Source of the DNA: Oscillospiraceae bacterium
GTDB taxonomy: Bacteria; Bacillota; Clostridia; Oscillospirales; Oscillospiraceae
Length of the DNA: 64,000 nt
Direction: 5' to 3'
NCBI GenBank assembly: GCA_022793685.1
Contig: JAAWDI010000030.1
Span: 23,917-87,916 of the forward strand
The position numbers and the translations under genes were made by a program. Under the pieces are notes generated by a model. It searched no databases. It was not told where the DNA came from and worked only from the letters and a program-made list of their open reading frames with translations. Below, one piece after another: positions 30,689-39,934 of the stretch (positions are counted from its first letter, which is position 1; the number at the start of each line of letters is the position of its first letter).

Positions 30689-31909
30689 ATGCAGAAAAAC
30701 AAAGCAAATTCCGGATACAAGTGGCTGATTTTAGCAACCCTTGGCCTCTTGTTTTTCGTGGGCAACTTTGCCCAATTTCAGATGTCGCCCATCGCGTCGC
30801 AGATTATCGAACAACTGGGTTTGACGACCACACAGTATTCAAGCGCATTCTCTGCGCCCATGGCGCCTGCTATCTTCCTCAGCATTGTGTCAGGGGTGCT
30901 GGTGGATAAAATGGGCGTCAAGATTCCTGTCACCCTGTCCGCCGTATTGAGTGTGATTGGCTTGGCTATGCGTTTGTTTGCCGTTAGCTACGTGATGCTC
31001 TACGTGGCGTTGTTCCTTATTGGTTTTTCCACCATGATGGTGACGGTCAACGCTGCAAAAATCCTTTCCCAGTGGTTCTCCAAGGAAAAGGCTTCCGTCA
31101 TGCTTGGCATTGTATTTGCTCTGGCAGCTGCCGGGCAGACGGTGGGGCTGGCCATCGGCGCGGTGTTTCCCACCATCCAGTCAGGGTATGTCTTTGCGCT
31201 GGTGTTGGGCACGATTGGCATGGTGCTCAGCGCGCTGTTTATTCGTGAAAACAAGAATACAGAGGATGTGTCTCCAGCGGAGCAGAAAGGCCCCGGTATT
31301 CTGGAGGGTATCAAGGTCTCCATGAAGAACCACTACGTTTGGATTATCGGTTTTTGTATGCTTTTGGACATCGGCGCAAGCGTTGTGGTGACCTCCATGC
31401 TGCCCACGGTTTTGGCGGCCCGCGGCGTTGCTTCGGTCAGTGCCGGTATCATTTCCTCGGCGTTTACCGTCGGCGGTCTGGTGGGCTGTATCTTAATGCC
31501 GAATTTGGTGGCGCGCAACGGTGGTAAGCGCCGCCTCATCTTGATTGTGGCCGGTGTGATTGCGGTCTTTGGGGTGTGGCTGGGATGGCGTACTCCGGCG
31601 GGCGTTGTCATGTTCATCGTGATGTTCTTGGCCGGCCTGTGTATCAACAGCATGGGTCCGGTGCTGACCTCTATCCCCATTCAACTGCCTGACATCGGCC
31701 CCGCCTATGCGGGTACCGCTGGCGGCGTTATCACGACGCTTCAACTCATGGGGCCGGTTTTGGTTGTGCCGTACATCATTACGCCCCTTTCAGGCGGCAA
31801 CAACAATATTTACTTCGCACTGGGCGCAGTTTGTATGGCGGCGTTCGTCGTTCTCTGCCTGTTCCTGCCGGCCAGCGTGGCAAAGACCCTTCGCGGCCGA
31901 AAAAAGTAA
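30689..31909 (+). CDS. MFS transporter
   Basis: 12-TM pattern, KWLILATLGLLFFVGNFAQFQMSPIASQI, SGVLVDKMGVK. Confidence 0.88.
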   Translation: MQKNKANSGYKWLILATLGLLFFVGNFAQFQMSPIASQIIEQLGLTTTQYSSAFSAPMAPAIFLSIVSGVLVDKMGVKIPVTLSAVLSVIGLAMRLFAVSYVMLYVALFLIGFSTMMVTVNAAKILSQWFSKEKASVMLGIVFALAAAGQTVGLAIGAVFPTIQSGYVFALVLGTIGMVLSALFIRENKNTEDVSPAEQKGPGILEGIKVSMKNHYVWIIGFCMLLDIGASVVVTSMLPTVLAARGVASVSAGIISSAFTVGGLVGCILMPNLVARNGGKRRLILIVAGVIAVFGVWLGWRTPAGVVMFIVMFLAGLCINSMGPVLTSIPIQLPDIGPAYAGTAGGVITTLQLMGPVLVVPYIITPLSGGNNNIYFALGAVCMAAFVVLCLFLPASVAKTLRGRKK

Positions 31910-31924
31910 AATCATAAACAGTGG

Positions 31925-31970
31925 AAAAAGCCCAGCGCGTTTTCTTTCCGGAAAGCGCGCTGGGCTTTTA
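31925..31970. terminator. Bidirectional intrinsic terminator
   Basis: AAAAAGCCCAGCGCG...CGCGCTGGGCTTTT. Confidence 0.85.
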
Positions 31971-31976
31971 TTCGTT

Positions 31977-32912
31977 TCATAGATGCTTTAGGCGAACGCG
32001 GTACTCCCGCAGGTCAGCTTCTCCTGCTGTTTTAATGATGCTGTCAAGCTCTGCCAGCAGAGCTTTTTTATCCCTTGGCAAAACACCTTGAAACTGAAAG
32101 GCATTGGAAGCGCCCAACGCGGCAAATCGGGTGGAGATGTTCAGATGTTCGACCAGCGTCCGTATCTCATGGTATTTTTCAAGCTCGCTGCTTTCTTGCC
32201 ATCGGCCGTCTTGTATTTCCTGATATAGTGGGGCTTCGGGGCAAACGGTCAGCATATTGACACCAATCAGAGTGGGGCGGAGCTGATTGCAAAGCGTGGC
32301 GGTGGCTTGTGCTCCGGCCTCGCCGCGGCCCGCGCCGGAAATGCCTGCCAGATAGAAAAGGCTGTACCGGATGCCCGCCCGGTCTAACCGGCAGCATTGC
32401 TTCTGCACATCAAAGGCGGCATAGCCCTTCTCCATAAAGCGGAGGGCGTCGTCGTCGCCTGTTTCCATGCCGATGGTCAGGCCGTCATAACCAGTCGCCC
32501 GAAGCGCAGCCAGCTCTGCGTCGGTTTTTGCCGTGATGTCCGTGATTCTTGCGAAGCAGCCGATGCTGTTCACAGCGGGAAGGTATTGATGAATAAGAGC
32601 GGAGATTGCCGTCAGCCGCTCAAAATTCAGCACAAACGGATTGGCGCCCGTCAGGAAAACACGTTGGGGCGCATCCACTCGTGGCAGCCCCTGAAGCCGA
32701 GCAGACAGCAGCGCCATGGGGTCTGTCAGCCGAAGCTGCGCTTCCTGCAAGTCCTGCTCTATTACATCTAAAGGCGTCAGCTTGAAGGGGAAGGGCAGGC
32801 CGTGATAAAGGGTGCAGAATTTGCATTTGTGATGGGTGCAGCCCGCCGTTACCTCCAGCAGCAGAGACGAGGCCTCGTAAGGGGGCCTCCAAATTGTTCC
32901 GGTATAGTGCAT
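31977..32912 (-). CDS. Radical SAM protein
   Basis: EVTAGCTHHKCKFCTLY (CxxxxKCxFC), GLTIGMETGDDDALRFMEKG. Confidence 0.9.
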   Translation of the reverse strand: MHYTGTIWRPPYEASSLLLEVTAGCTHHKCKFCTLYHGLPFPFKLTPLDVIEQDLQEAQLRLTDPMALLSARLQGLPRVDAPQRVFLTGANPFVLNFERLTAISALIHQYLPAVNSIGCFARITDITAKTDAELAALRATGYDGLTIGMETGDDDALRFMEKGYAAFDVQKQCCRLDRAGIRYSLFYLAGISGAGRGEAGAQATATLCNQLRPTLIGVNMLTVCPEAPLYQEIQDGRWQESSELEKYHEIRTLVEHLNISTRFAALGASNAFQFQGVLPRDKKALLAELDSIIKTAGEADLREYRVRLKHL

Positions 32913-32968
32913 CGTAAAACCTCCTCTGTTTACCCCATTTTATCACGGCACAAAAATTTGAACAGTAC

Positions 32969-32987
32969 GGTACTTTTTCGCAGTACC
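32969..32987. promoter_or_regulatory. Candidate operator in the divergent radical SAM / HxlR intergenic region
   Basis: Inverted repeat GGTACTttttcgcAGTACC. Confidence 0.45.
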
Positions 32988-33031
32988 TTGCATTTTGTGT
33001 GCAGCGGCGGTATGCTTGAAGTGGGGAGGGG

Positions 33032-33391
33032 ATGACGGTGAGAAAAACGGAAACGGCGGTGCAGCGGTGCAAGACCATGTCGGCGCTCCAAAAAATATTG
33101 GGCGGGAAGTGGAAGCTGGAAATTCTCTACTACATCGCCTTCCACGATATACGGCGCTTTGGAAAATTGCGCCGTCAGCTTGGAGAAATCACGGAGTCCT
33201 CGCTGACAAAACAGCTCCGGGAGTTGGAGGCCGACGGTTTTTTGATTCGGCACGATTTCGGGGAGGTTCCGCCGAGGGTGGAATATACCCTGTCCAATTT
33301 GGGCAGGAGCTTTGTGGACGTTTTGGCCTATATGAAACGGTGGGGAGAGGAGAACCTGCCGGAAGCGGAAGATGCAGACGCGCTTTCCTAA
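33032..33391 (+). CDS. HxlR family transcriptional regulator
   Basis: LGGKWKLEILYYIAFHDIRRFGKLRRQLGEITESSLTKQLRELEADGFLIR winged helix. Confidence 0.93.
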   Translation: MTVRKTETAVQRCKTMSALQKILGGKWKLEILYYIAFHDIRRFGKLRRQLGEITESSLTKQLRELEADGFLIRHDFGEVPPRVEYTLSNLGRSFVDVLAYMKRWGEENLPEAEDADALS

Positions 33392-33401
33392 AACGGCGCA
33401 T

Positions 33402-33446
33402 AAAAACAGCGGCTGGGAGGTATCTCCCAGCCGCTGTTTTTATTTT
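33402..33446. terminator. Bidirectional intrinsic terminator
   Basis: AAAAACAGCGGCTGGGAGgtatCTCCCAGCCGCTGTTTTTATTTTT. Confidence 0.9.
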
Positions 33447-33456
33447 TCGCTGTGCG

Positions 33457-35424
33457 TTAGATGGACAGTGCCGTAAAATATGCCGTATGGGTGGCGTCAT
33501 AGATGTTATGCCCGCCGGAGCAATCGCCCACTGTGTAAACGCCTACAGGATACTGTGCCCGCAGCGTTTCGCCCAGCTCCGTGTTGGGACGGACGCCCAA
33601 CGCCAGAATAAAGGTGTCGGCGGAAACGGTAGTCACTTCGCCGCTTTCCCGGTCGCGCAGCTCCACAGCGTCATCAGAGAAGGAGACGATGGCCTTGCCG
33701 CCGATGCGCTCCACACCGTGCTCGTCGCAGGCGCGCACCAAATCGTGAGAGGGGAAGTAGGGAATGTCGCCTGCGAACTTTTTGGCGGGTATCATGTCCA
33801 CCACCGTGACCTGTTTGCCCGCCATGGCCAACCCGAGCGCGCACTCCATACCGGCTACGCCGCCGCCGCAGACCACGACCTTTTGTCCGGCCTCTACCCG
33901 GTGGTGCTCCACGTCGGGTAGGGAGTGAACATTTTTTCCGTCAATGCCGGGGATTGGGGGCGCAAAATAGCGGGAGCCTGCCGCCACGATGACGGCGTCC
34001 GGATTTTCCTGTTCCACCAGCGCGGGTGTGACCTCGGTGTTCAGGCGCACCTCCGCACCGCACTGTTCCGTGGCGCGCACCAGCCATTGCAGGTAGGACT
34101 GCATATAGGTTTTGAAAGGGGCCGCAGCCGCGTCGGTCAATAGGCCGCCGAGGGCGCCGCTTTTTTCGCACAGCACTACCTTGTGGCCGCGCTCTATGAG
34201 CGTTTGAGCGGCCACCATACCGGCGGGGCCGCCGCCCGCGACCAGCACCTTTTTGCTCTCTTTCGCGCCGCCGATGGCCCGTACCAGCTCTTCATGCCCC
34301 AGGCCGGGGTTGACGGTGCAGTGGATGGCCCGCCCACGGCCGGAATTGTCAATACAGCCCCGGTGGCAACGCAGACAGGGCCGGACTTCATCCGCCCGGC
34401 CATCCACGAATTTGGAGATGGCTTCCATGTCCGCCAAATGCATCCGAGCCATACACACGATGTCAGCCTTGCCGGAGGCAATGATTTCCTCCGCCTCGTC
34501 CAGCGTGGTGATGTTGCCCACCACCGCCACAGGTACGTCAAGGGCGGCTTTTGCCTTTGCAGCATATTCCACATTGAACATATGGGGCTTCATATAGGTG
34601 GGGAGCGTCCAGCCGCCGCCCACGTCGTCATAGACGTTGCCCCGGGAGATATGGATGAGGTCGACGTACTTCTGAGCCTTTTTCATGAATTCCAGCGACT
34701 CATCAAAGTGGATGCAGTTCTCGCCGCATTCCTCGTCAGCGGACACCCGAATTTCAATGCCCATTTTCGGGCCCACGGCGGCACGGACGGCCTCCAGCAC
34801 CTCCAGCGGATAGCGCATCCGGTTTTCCGGCGTACCGCCGTATTCATCCGTACGCCGGTTGCTGAGAGGAGAGAGGAACTGACCCAGCAGGTTGTTGTGG
34901 GCGCAGTGTACCAGCACCATAGAGAAGCCCGCACGCTGGACGCGGTTGGCGCATTTGGCGAACTTCCGCTTGATGTCCTCCATTTCCTCGTGGGTCATGG
35001 CCTGCAAATTTTGGCAGCCGTTGGGAATGGGAATGGCGGAGGGAGCCATGCCGTGGTCGCCGGTGATGAGGGCGTCCTTTGCGCCGCGGCCGGAGTGGTT
35101 CAGCTCGACGGAGAGAAACGCGCCGCCTGCTTTGGCGGCCTCCGCCAGCCGGACAAGGCCGGGCATAGAGAAGCTGCGGTCGATGTTCAGGGTGGCGAGG
35201 AAGGCCGCGCCGGTGGAGTCGTCCACCTCAGTGTCTCCAATGGTGACATAGCTGACGCCGGTCTTGGCCTGCCGGTAGATGAATTCCTCCATAGCGTCGG
35301 TGACGGTGCCGTCCTGCTCACACTTGTTGCACACCATGGGGGCGAAGCCCAGCCGGTTCTTGAACCGCAGGGGGCCGATGGTGATGGGGGAGAACAGGTG
35401 GGGATAGCGGTCGTTCTTCTTCAT
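33457..35424 (-). CDS. Old-yellow-enzyme/2,4-dienoyl-CoA reductase-type NADH:flavin oxidoreductase (FMN + 4Fe-4S + FAD)
   Basis: LFSPITIGPLRFKNRLGFAPM; CLRCHRGCID...CTVNPGLG cluster motif; VLVAGGGPAGMVAA. Confidence 0.92.
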   Translation of the reverse strand: MKKNDRYPHLFSPITIGPLRFKNRLGFAPMVCNKCEQDGTVTDAMEEFIYRQAKTGVSYVTIGDTEVDDSTGAAFLATLNIDRSFSMPGLVRLAEAAKAGGAFLSVELNHSGRGAKDALITGDHGMAPSAIPIPNGCQNLQAMTHEEMEDIKRKFAKCANRVQRAGFSMVLVHCAHNNLLGQFLSPLSNRRTDEYGGTPENRMRYPLEVLEAVRAAVGPKMGIEIRVSADEECGENCIHFDESLEFMKKAQKYVDLIHISRGNVYDDVGGGWTLPTYMKPHMFNVEYAAKAKAALDVPVAVVGNITTLDEAEEIIASGKADIVCMARMHLADMEAISKFVDGRADEVRPCLRCHRGCIDNSGRGRAIHCTVNPGLGHEELVRAIGGAKESKKVLVAGGGPAGMVAAQTLIERGHKVVLCEKSGALGGLLTDAAAAPFKTYMQSYLQWLVRATEQCGAEVRLNTEVTPALVEQENPDAVIVAAGSRYFAPPIPGIDGKNVHSLPDVEHHRVEAGQKVVVCGGGVAGMECALGLAMAGKQVTVVDMIPAKKFAGDIPYFPSHDLVRACDEHGVERIGGKAIVSFSDDAVELRDRESGEVTTVSADTFILALGVRPNTELGETLRAQYPVGVYTVGDCSGGHNIYDATHTAYFTALSI

Positions 35425-35450
35425 GGGCGGGGTACCTCCTGCAAGTTTTG

Positions 35451-36575
35451 TCAGCAGTCCGCGTACATTTCAGCGGCTTGCTTCATGTATTTGGGAATTT
35501 CCAGGTGCTGGGGGCACGCAGGGACGCACTTGCCGCACGCGATGCAGTCTGCGGGCTTGCCGCCCAGAGAGCAGCCGAACAAATACCCGTTCATAGAACC
35601 GGGCTTGTTGTTGAACACCGTCGTGGTGTTGATGGCCTCAATCATAAAGGGAATATGGATGTGCATGGGGCAGCCTGCCACGCAATAGTTGCACTGGGTG
35701 CAGGGGATAAAGGGCAGGGCGTGAATTTTTTCGGTGACCTCGTCCAGAATAACCCGCTCGCCGTCGGTCAACGGTTTCATATCCGTCATGTAGGCGCAGT
35801 TGTCTTCCACCTGCTCCATGGTGGACATACCGGACAGCGCCACCGCCACGCCGGGCAGAGAGCAGGCATACCGCATGGCCCAAGAGGCGGAAGAGGCGTC
35901 GGGGTTCTTTTCCTTCAGAAAGGCCTGAAGCTCCGGCGTCAAGGTGGCGAGGGAGCCGCCCTTGATGGGCTCCATGACGATGACGGGCTTGCCGTACTTC
36001 ATACAGACCTCATAGCACTTACGAGCCTGTACGTTGTCGTCCTCCCAGTCCAGATAGTTGATTTGAAGCTGGACGACCTCTGCTTCGGGGTGCTTTTTGA
36101 GAATGTCCTCCAGAAGCTCGGCATTGTCATGGAAGGAAAAGCCGATGGCTTTGATGCGTCCCTCCGCCTTCCACTGCTTGAAGGCCTCCCACACGCCCTC
36201 GTCCTCTGCCTTTTGGACATTGCCCGCGTTTAGAGAGTGGAGAAGGTAAAGGTCAAAGAAGTCCACACCGCAGCGGTCAAGAGAGGTCTGGAAAAGCGCC
36301 TCTTTATCGTCGCCGGGGTTAAAGCAGCTCATGGGGAATTTGGACACCAGCTGGTAGGCGTTGCGGGGATGGCGGGTGGTCAGGGCCGCTTTAATGGCTT
36401 CCTCAGAGCCGGCATAGGTATAGGCAGTGTCAAAATAAGTAAAGCCGTTTGCAAGGAAATGGTCCACCATTTTAGCGGTCTGGTCAATGTCGATGGTGCG
36501 GTCTGCATTCTGGGGCAGGCGCATCAGGCCGAAGCCCAGTTTCTTGATGCCGCCGTTTTTCAAAAGCTCTGTCAT
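35451..36575 (-). CDS. Aldo/keto reductase with C-terminal 4Fe-4S ferredoxin-type domain
   Basis: KLGFGLMRLP, FTYFDTAYTYAGSEEAIK; CTQCNYCVAGCPMHI and CIACGKCVPACPQHLEIPKYM. Confidence 0.93.
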   Translation of the reverse strand: MTELLKNGGIKKLGFGLMRLPQNADRTIDIDQTAKMVDHFLANGFTYFDTAYTYAGSEEAIKAALTTRHPRNAYQLVSKFPMSCFNPGDDKEALFQTSLDRCGVDFFDLYLLHSLNAGNVQKAEDEGVWEAFKQWKAEGRIKAIGFSFHDNAELLEDILKKHPEAEVVQLQINYLDWEDDNVQARKCYEVCMKYGKPVIVMEPIKGGSLATLTPELQAFLKEKNPDASSASWAMRYACSLPGVAVALSGMSTMEQVEDNCAYMTDMKPLTDGERVILDEVTEKIHALPFIPCTQCNYCVAGCPMHIHIPFMIEAINTTTVFNNKPGSMNGYLFGCSLGGKPADCIACGKCVPACPQHLEIPKYMKQAAEMYADC

Positions 36576-38392
36576 ACCTTTATACCTCCTGTTTCGTCAA
36601 TGGGGATACCGATGGCGTGGGCCAGCGGCAGATAGAACTCTTCCTGATACTGGGCATACAGCCGGTCATACTCAGCCGAAGCGCCGTGGTGCAACTCATG
36701 CAGGTAGGCGTGGGGGTCTTCCCGCACCAGCTCGCCGGAAGGCGCGGTTTCACGCAGAATATAAACCGCCACGTTGGAGCAGTGGTCGGAGATACGTTCC
36801 AGGCTGATAAGCAGCTCGCCGAACTGCATCCCCACATCCACGGTGCACTCGCCCCGCTTGAGCCGTTCAATGTGGTTGGCACGCAGAGTGTCACGCAGAA
36901 GGTCGACGACCTCCTCAATGGGTTCTACCTCAAAAGCGGTGGCATAGCTGCGGTTACGGTAACATTCCATCGTTTTGGAAATGGCAGCGTCCACTGCGGC
37001 AGTAAGGGCTTTGATGTCCCGCAGTGCAGAGGCGGAGAAATGGATGCCCCGCTCATCCATGGCGGTGGCGATGTCCGCCACATCTTCAGCATAGTCGCCT
37101 ATCCGTTCAAAATCTGTCACAGTGTGCAAAAGCTCTGTGACCCGTGTGTTGTCCTCTTTGGAAAGGTTGCGGCCGGATAATTTAAGCAGGTAGTTTTCCA
37201 GGCCAGTCTGACAGGCGTCGATTTGGTCTTCATTTTCGGCCAGCTCTGTCCGCTTTTTTTGGTCGTATTTTTCCAATAACCCGCAGGAGAGCAGAAAATC
37301 GGTATGTGCCAGCTCACTCATGCGTACTACAACCTCACGAGCGTGCTCCAGTGCCACAGAGGGAGTGGCGAGAAAACGCTCGTCAATCAGGCTGAGGGCA
37401 GAGGTGCGTTCCTTTTCTGTGGCGGGAATGATATGTTCCACCAGCTTGACCAACTGCCGGTGGAAGGGGAGGAGAATCAGCGTACAGGCGATATTAAAGA
37501 CCGAGTGCAGGTTGGCTATTGTACCGCGGGACATGGCGGCCTCCCAAAAAGGGAAGCGGAAAATGGCGTTGCCCGCGTAGAGGACAATCATAAAAAAGGC
37601 AGTGCCCAGAATGTTGAAAAACAGATGTATCATAGCGGTGCGTTTTGCATTTTTACTGGCGCCGACGCTGGAGAGAACGGCGGTAACGCAGGTGCCGATA
37701 TTTTGCCCCATAATCAGCGGAATGGCAATATTGAAGGATACGATGCCCGTAGAACTGACTGCTTGTAGGATACCCATAGAAGCGGATGAGCTTTGAATCA
37801 GAGCCGTAACGATTGCGCCTACCGCGACGCCCAGCAAGGGGTTAGAGAACGCGGTAAACAGAGCTTGGAATTCCGGCAGCTCTTGAAGTGGCGCAACAGC
37901 CGTTTCCAGTGTGTACATACCAATAAACAAAAGGCCGAGCCCCATAGCAATTTGACCCAAAATGCGCTTATGACCGCCTTTTAAGAACATATAAAAGAGT
38001 ATGCCTACAAAAGCCAGAAAAGGACCGAGAATCGAAGGCTTGAGTAGGGAGAGAAGCAGGTTATCAGAGGAAATATCGCCGAGGCGAAGCAGTTGAGCAG
38101 TGATAGTTGTACCAATGTTTGCGCCCATGATGATTCCAACAGTCTGGGAGAGCTTCATAATGCCAGCGTTAACGAAGCCGACGCACATGACGGTAGTGGC
38201 GGCGGAGCTTTGGATAAGTCCGGTTACCACAGCGCCCAACAGCACGCTTTTAAAAACATTGCTTGTAAGGCGCTCCAGAACCCGTTCCAGCCGTCCGCTG
38301 GACAGCTTCTCCAGACCGTCGGTCATGGTGGACATACCAAACAGGAAAGTGGCGATGGCGCCCAACATGGCGATTACATTTGTAATACTCAA
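36572..38392 (-). CDS. Na/Pi cotransporter family protein with PhoU-like domain (probable TTG start)
   Basis: GATVTGLIQSSAATTVMCVGFVNAGIM and ALIQSSSASMGILQA; GGAGG spaced upstream of TTG at 38392; ORF extends to 38473. Confidence 0.9.
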   Translation of the reverse strand: MSITNVIAMLGAIATFLFGMSTMTDGLEKLSSGRLERVLERLTSNVFKSVLLGAVVTGLIQSSAATTVMCVGFVNAGIMKLSQTVGIIMGANIGTTITAQLLRLGDISSDNLLLSLLKPSILGPFLAFVGILFYMFLKGGHKRILGQIAMGLGLLFIGMYTLETAVAPLQELPEFQALFTAFSNPLLGVAVGAIVTALIQSSSASMGILQAVSSTGIVSFNIAIPLIMGQNIGTCVTAVLSSVGASKNAKRTAMIHLFFNILGTAFFMIVLYAGNAIFRFPFWEAAMSRGTIANLHSVFNIACTLILLPFHRQLVKLVEHIIPATEKERTSALSLIDERFLATPSVALEHAREVVVRMSELAHTDFLLSCGLLEKYDQKKRTELAENEDQIDACQTGLENYLLKLSGRNLSKEDNTRVTELLHTVTDFERIGDYAEDVADIATAMDERGIHFSASALRDIKALTAAVDAAISKTMECYRNRSYATAFEVEPIEEVVDLLRDTLRANHIERLKRGECTVDVGMQFGELLISLERISDHCSNVAVYILRETAPSGELVREDPHAYLHELHHGASAEYDRLYAQYQEEFYLPLAHAIGIPIDETGGIKV

Positions 38393-38606
38393 CGCATTTG
38401 CCTCCAAATTTATGAAAGACTTTCCGGTATCGCTTGGCTGTGCGGTATGGTTGTGATTGGGTATAAAAACCACAAATTAAATTATATATGTTTTTTTCCG
38501 GTTCGTAAATTCTTTCTTGCATTTTTTTCAGATTTTTTGTAATTTTCTGATTTACCATACTCCGAACGAGCCGGTGCGGAATAGAGTGGAGGAGGAGGTG
38601 ACGGGG

Positions 38607-39317
38607 ATGCTTTCCGTGGGGATTTATCTGATTTTAAACAGTCTGTTTTTTACACTGCGCCTGTCAGGCGGCGGTTCGTTCCCCCGGCCGCTGAAGGCAG
38701 ACGAAGAGCGCAAATATTTAGAGGCCAGCGCCGCAGGCGACTTGGACGCCCGTAATAAGCTCATTGAACACAACCTGCGTTTGGTGGCGCATATCATCAA
38801 GAAATACTATACGCATAACGGAGACCAGGACGACTTGATTTCCATTGGCACCATTGGGCTTATCAAAGGGATTTCGACCTTTAAGCCGGACAAAAACGTG
38901 CGGCTGGCCACCTACGCCAGCCGGTGCATCGAGAATGAAATTTTGATGTATTTCCGCTCGCAGCGTAAGCTCCAGGGAGAGGTATCCCTCTCCGATTCAC
39001 TGGACGCCGACCCGGACGGCACGTCCCTTTCCCTGATGGACGTTATCAAGGTGGACGACAATATGCTGGAGGAGCTGGATGCCCGCGACCGCTGCGCCCG
39101 GGTGCGCAGGAGCGTAGAACAGTGCTTGGACGAGCGGGAGAAGATGGTCATTGTGGCCCGGTACGGACTGGATGGCTGTACGCCGCGCACCCAGCGCGAG
39201 GTGGCGGAACAGTGCGGTATTTCCCGCTCTTACATATCCCGCATAGAGAAAAAGGCGTTGGAAAAGCTTCGTCTCGACTTTGACGCATGGGAAAATCAAC
39301 CAAAGAAAAGGAGATAA
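38607..39317 (+). CDS. sigK: RNA polymerase sporulation sigma factor SigK, apparently uninterrupted
   Basis: LSVGIYLILNSLFFTLRLSGGGSFPRPLKADEERKYLEASAAGDLDARNKLIEHNLRLVAHI; GGAGGAGGTG RBS. Confidence 0.95.
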   Translation: MLSVGIYLILNSLFFTLRLSGGGSFPRPLKADEERKYLEASAAGDLDARNKLIEHNLRLVAHIIKKYYTHNGDQDDLISIGTIGLIKGISTFKPDKNVRLATYASRCIENEILMYFRSQRKLQGEVSLSDSLDADPDGTSLSLMDVIKVDDNMLEELDARDRCARVRRSVEQCLDEREKMVIVARYGLDGCTPRTQREVAEQCGISRSYISRIEKKALEKLRLDFDAWENQPKKRR

Positions 39318-39448
39318 GAGGGCAAATTTGACAAAATCAACCGGTAAATGGGAGGGAGAACGCCGATATTCGGCGCTCTCCCTCTTGTCATAGGAGGGCA
39401 TGAAGTAGTATAATAGCGAAAATCAAAAATGGGCAGGGAGGAACCGAT

Positions 39449-39934
39449 ATGACCAATAACCGGCTTTTACAGCTTTTAGAGCAGGACTGCTCTATGAGCA
39501 CCGACCAGCTTGCCGCTATGGCCAATATGTCCGAGGAGGAGGTCAAGCAGGCAATTTGTCAGTTTGAAGACGACAAGACCATTCTTGGCTATAAGGCAAT
39601 TGTGGACTGGGACCGCACTGACCGAGAAGCCGTTACCGCACTGATTGAGGTGAACGTCACTCCGCAGCGTGGCGAGGGCTTTGACCGGGTGGCGGAGCGC
39701 ATTTACCAGTATGAGGAAGTGGAGAGCGTCTACTTGATGTCCGGTTCCTTCGACCTGACGGTCATCATTTCAGGCCGTACACTGAAGGAGGTTGCATCCT
39801 TCGTGGGCGAACGCCTTGCGCCGCTGGAGGACGTGACCGGCACGGCGACCCATTTTATCCTGAAGAAATATAAAGAAAAGCACCTGATTTTCAAGCCGCA
39901 GGAGCCTTCTGAAAGGGAGCTGTTGTTCACATGA
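39449..39934 (+). CDS. Lrp/AsnC family transcriptional regulator
   Basis: N-terminal HTH, C-terminal RAM domain VESVYLMSGSFDLTVIISGRTLKEVASFV. Confidence 0.92.
   Translation: MTNNRLLQLLEQDCSMSTDQLAAMANMSEEEVKQAICQFEDDKTILGYKAIVDWDRTDREAVTALIEVNVTPQRGEGFDRVAERIYQYEEVESVYLMSGSFDLTVIISGRTLKEVASFVGERLAPLEDVTGTATHFILKKYKEKHLIFKPQEPSERELLFT

Noticed and set aside
34183-35688. 501-aa + strand ORF
   Set aside because: Antisense to the OYE-type reductase and the AKR; shadow ORF.
38607-39317. Checked sigK for a skin-like intervening element
   Set aside because: The reading frame is continuous from region 2 through region 4; no interruption.
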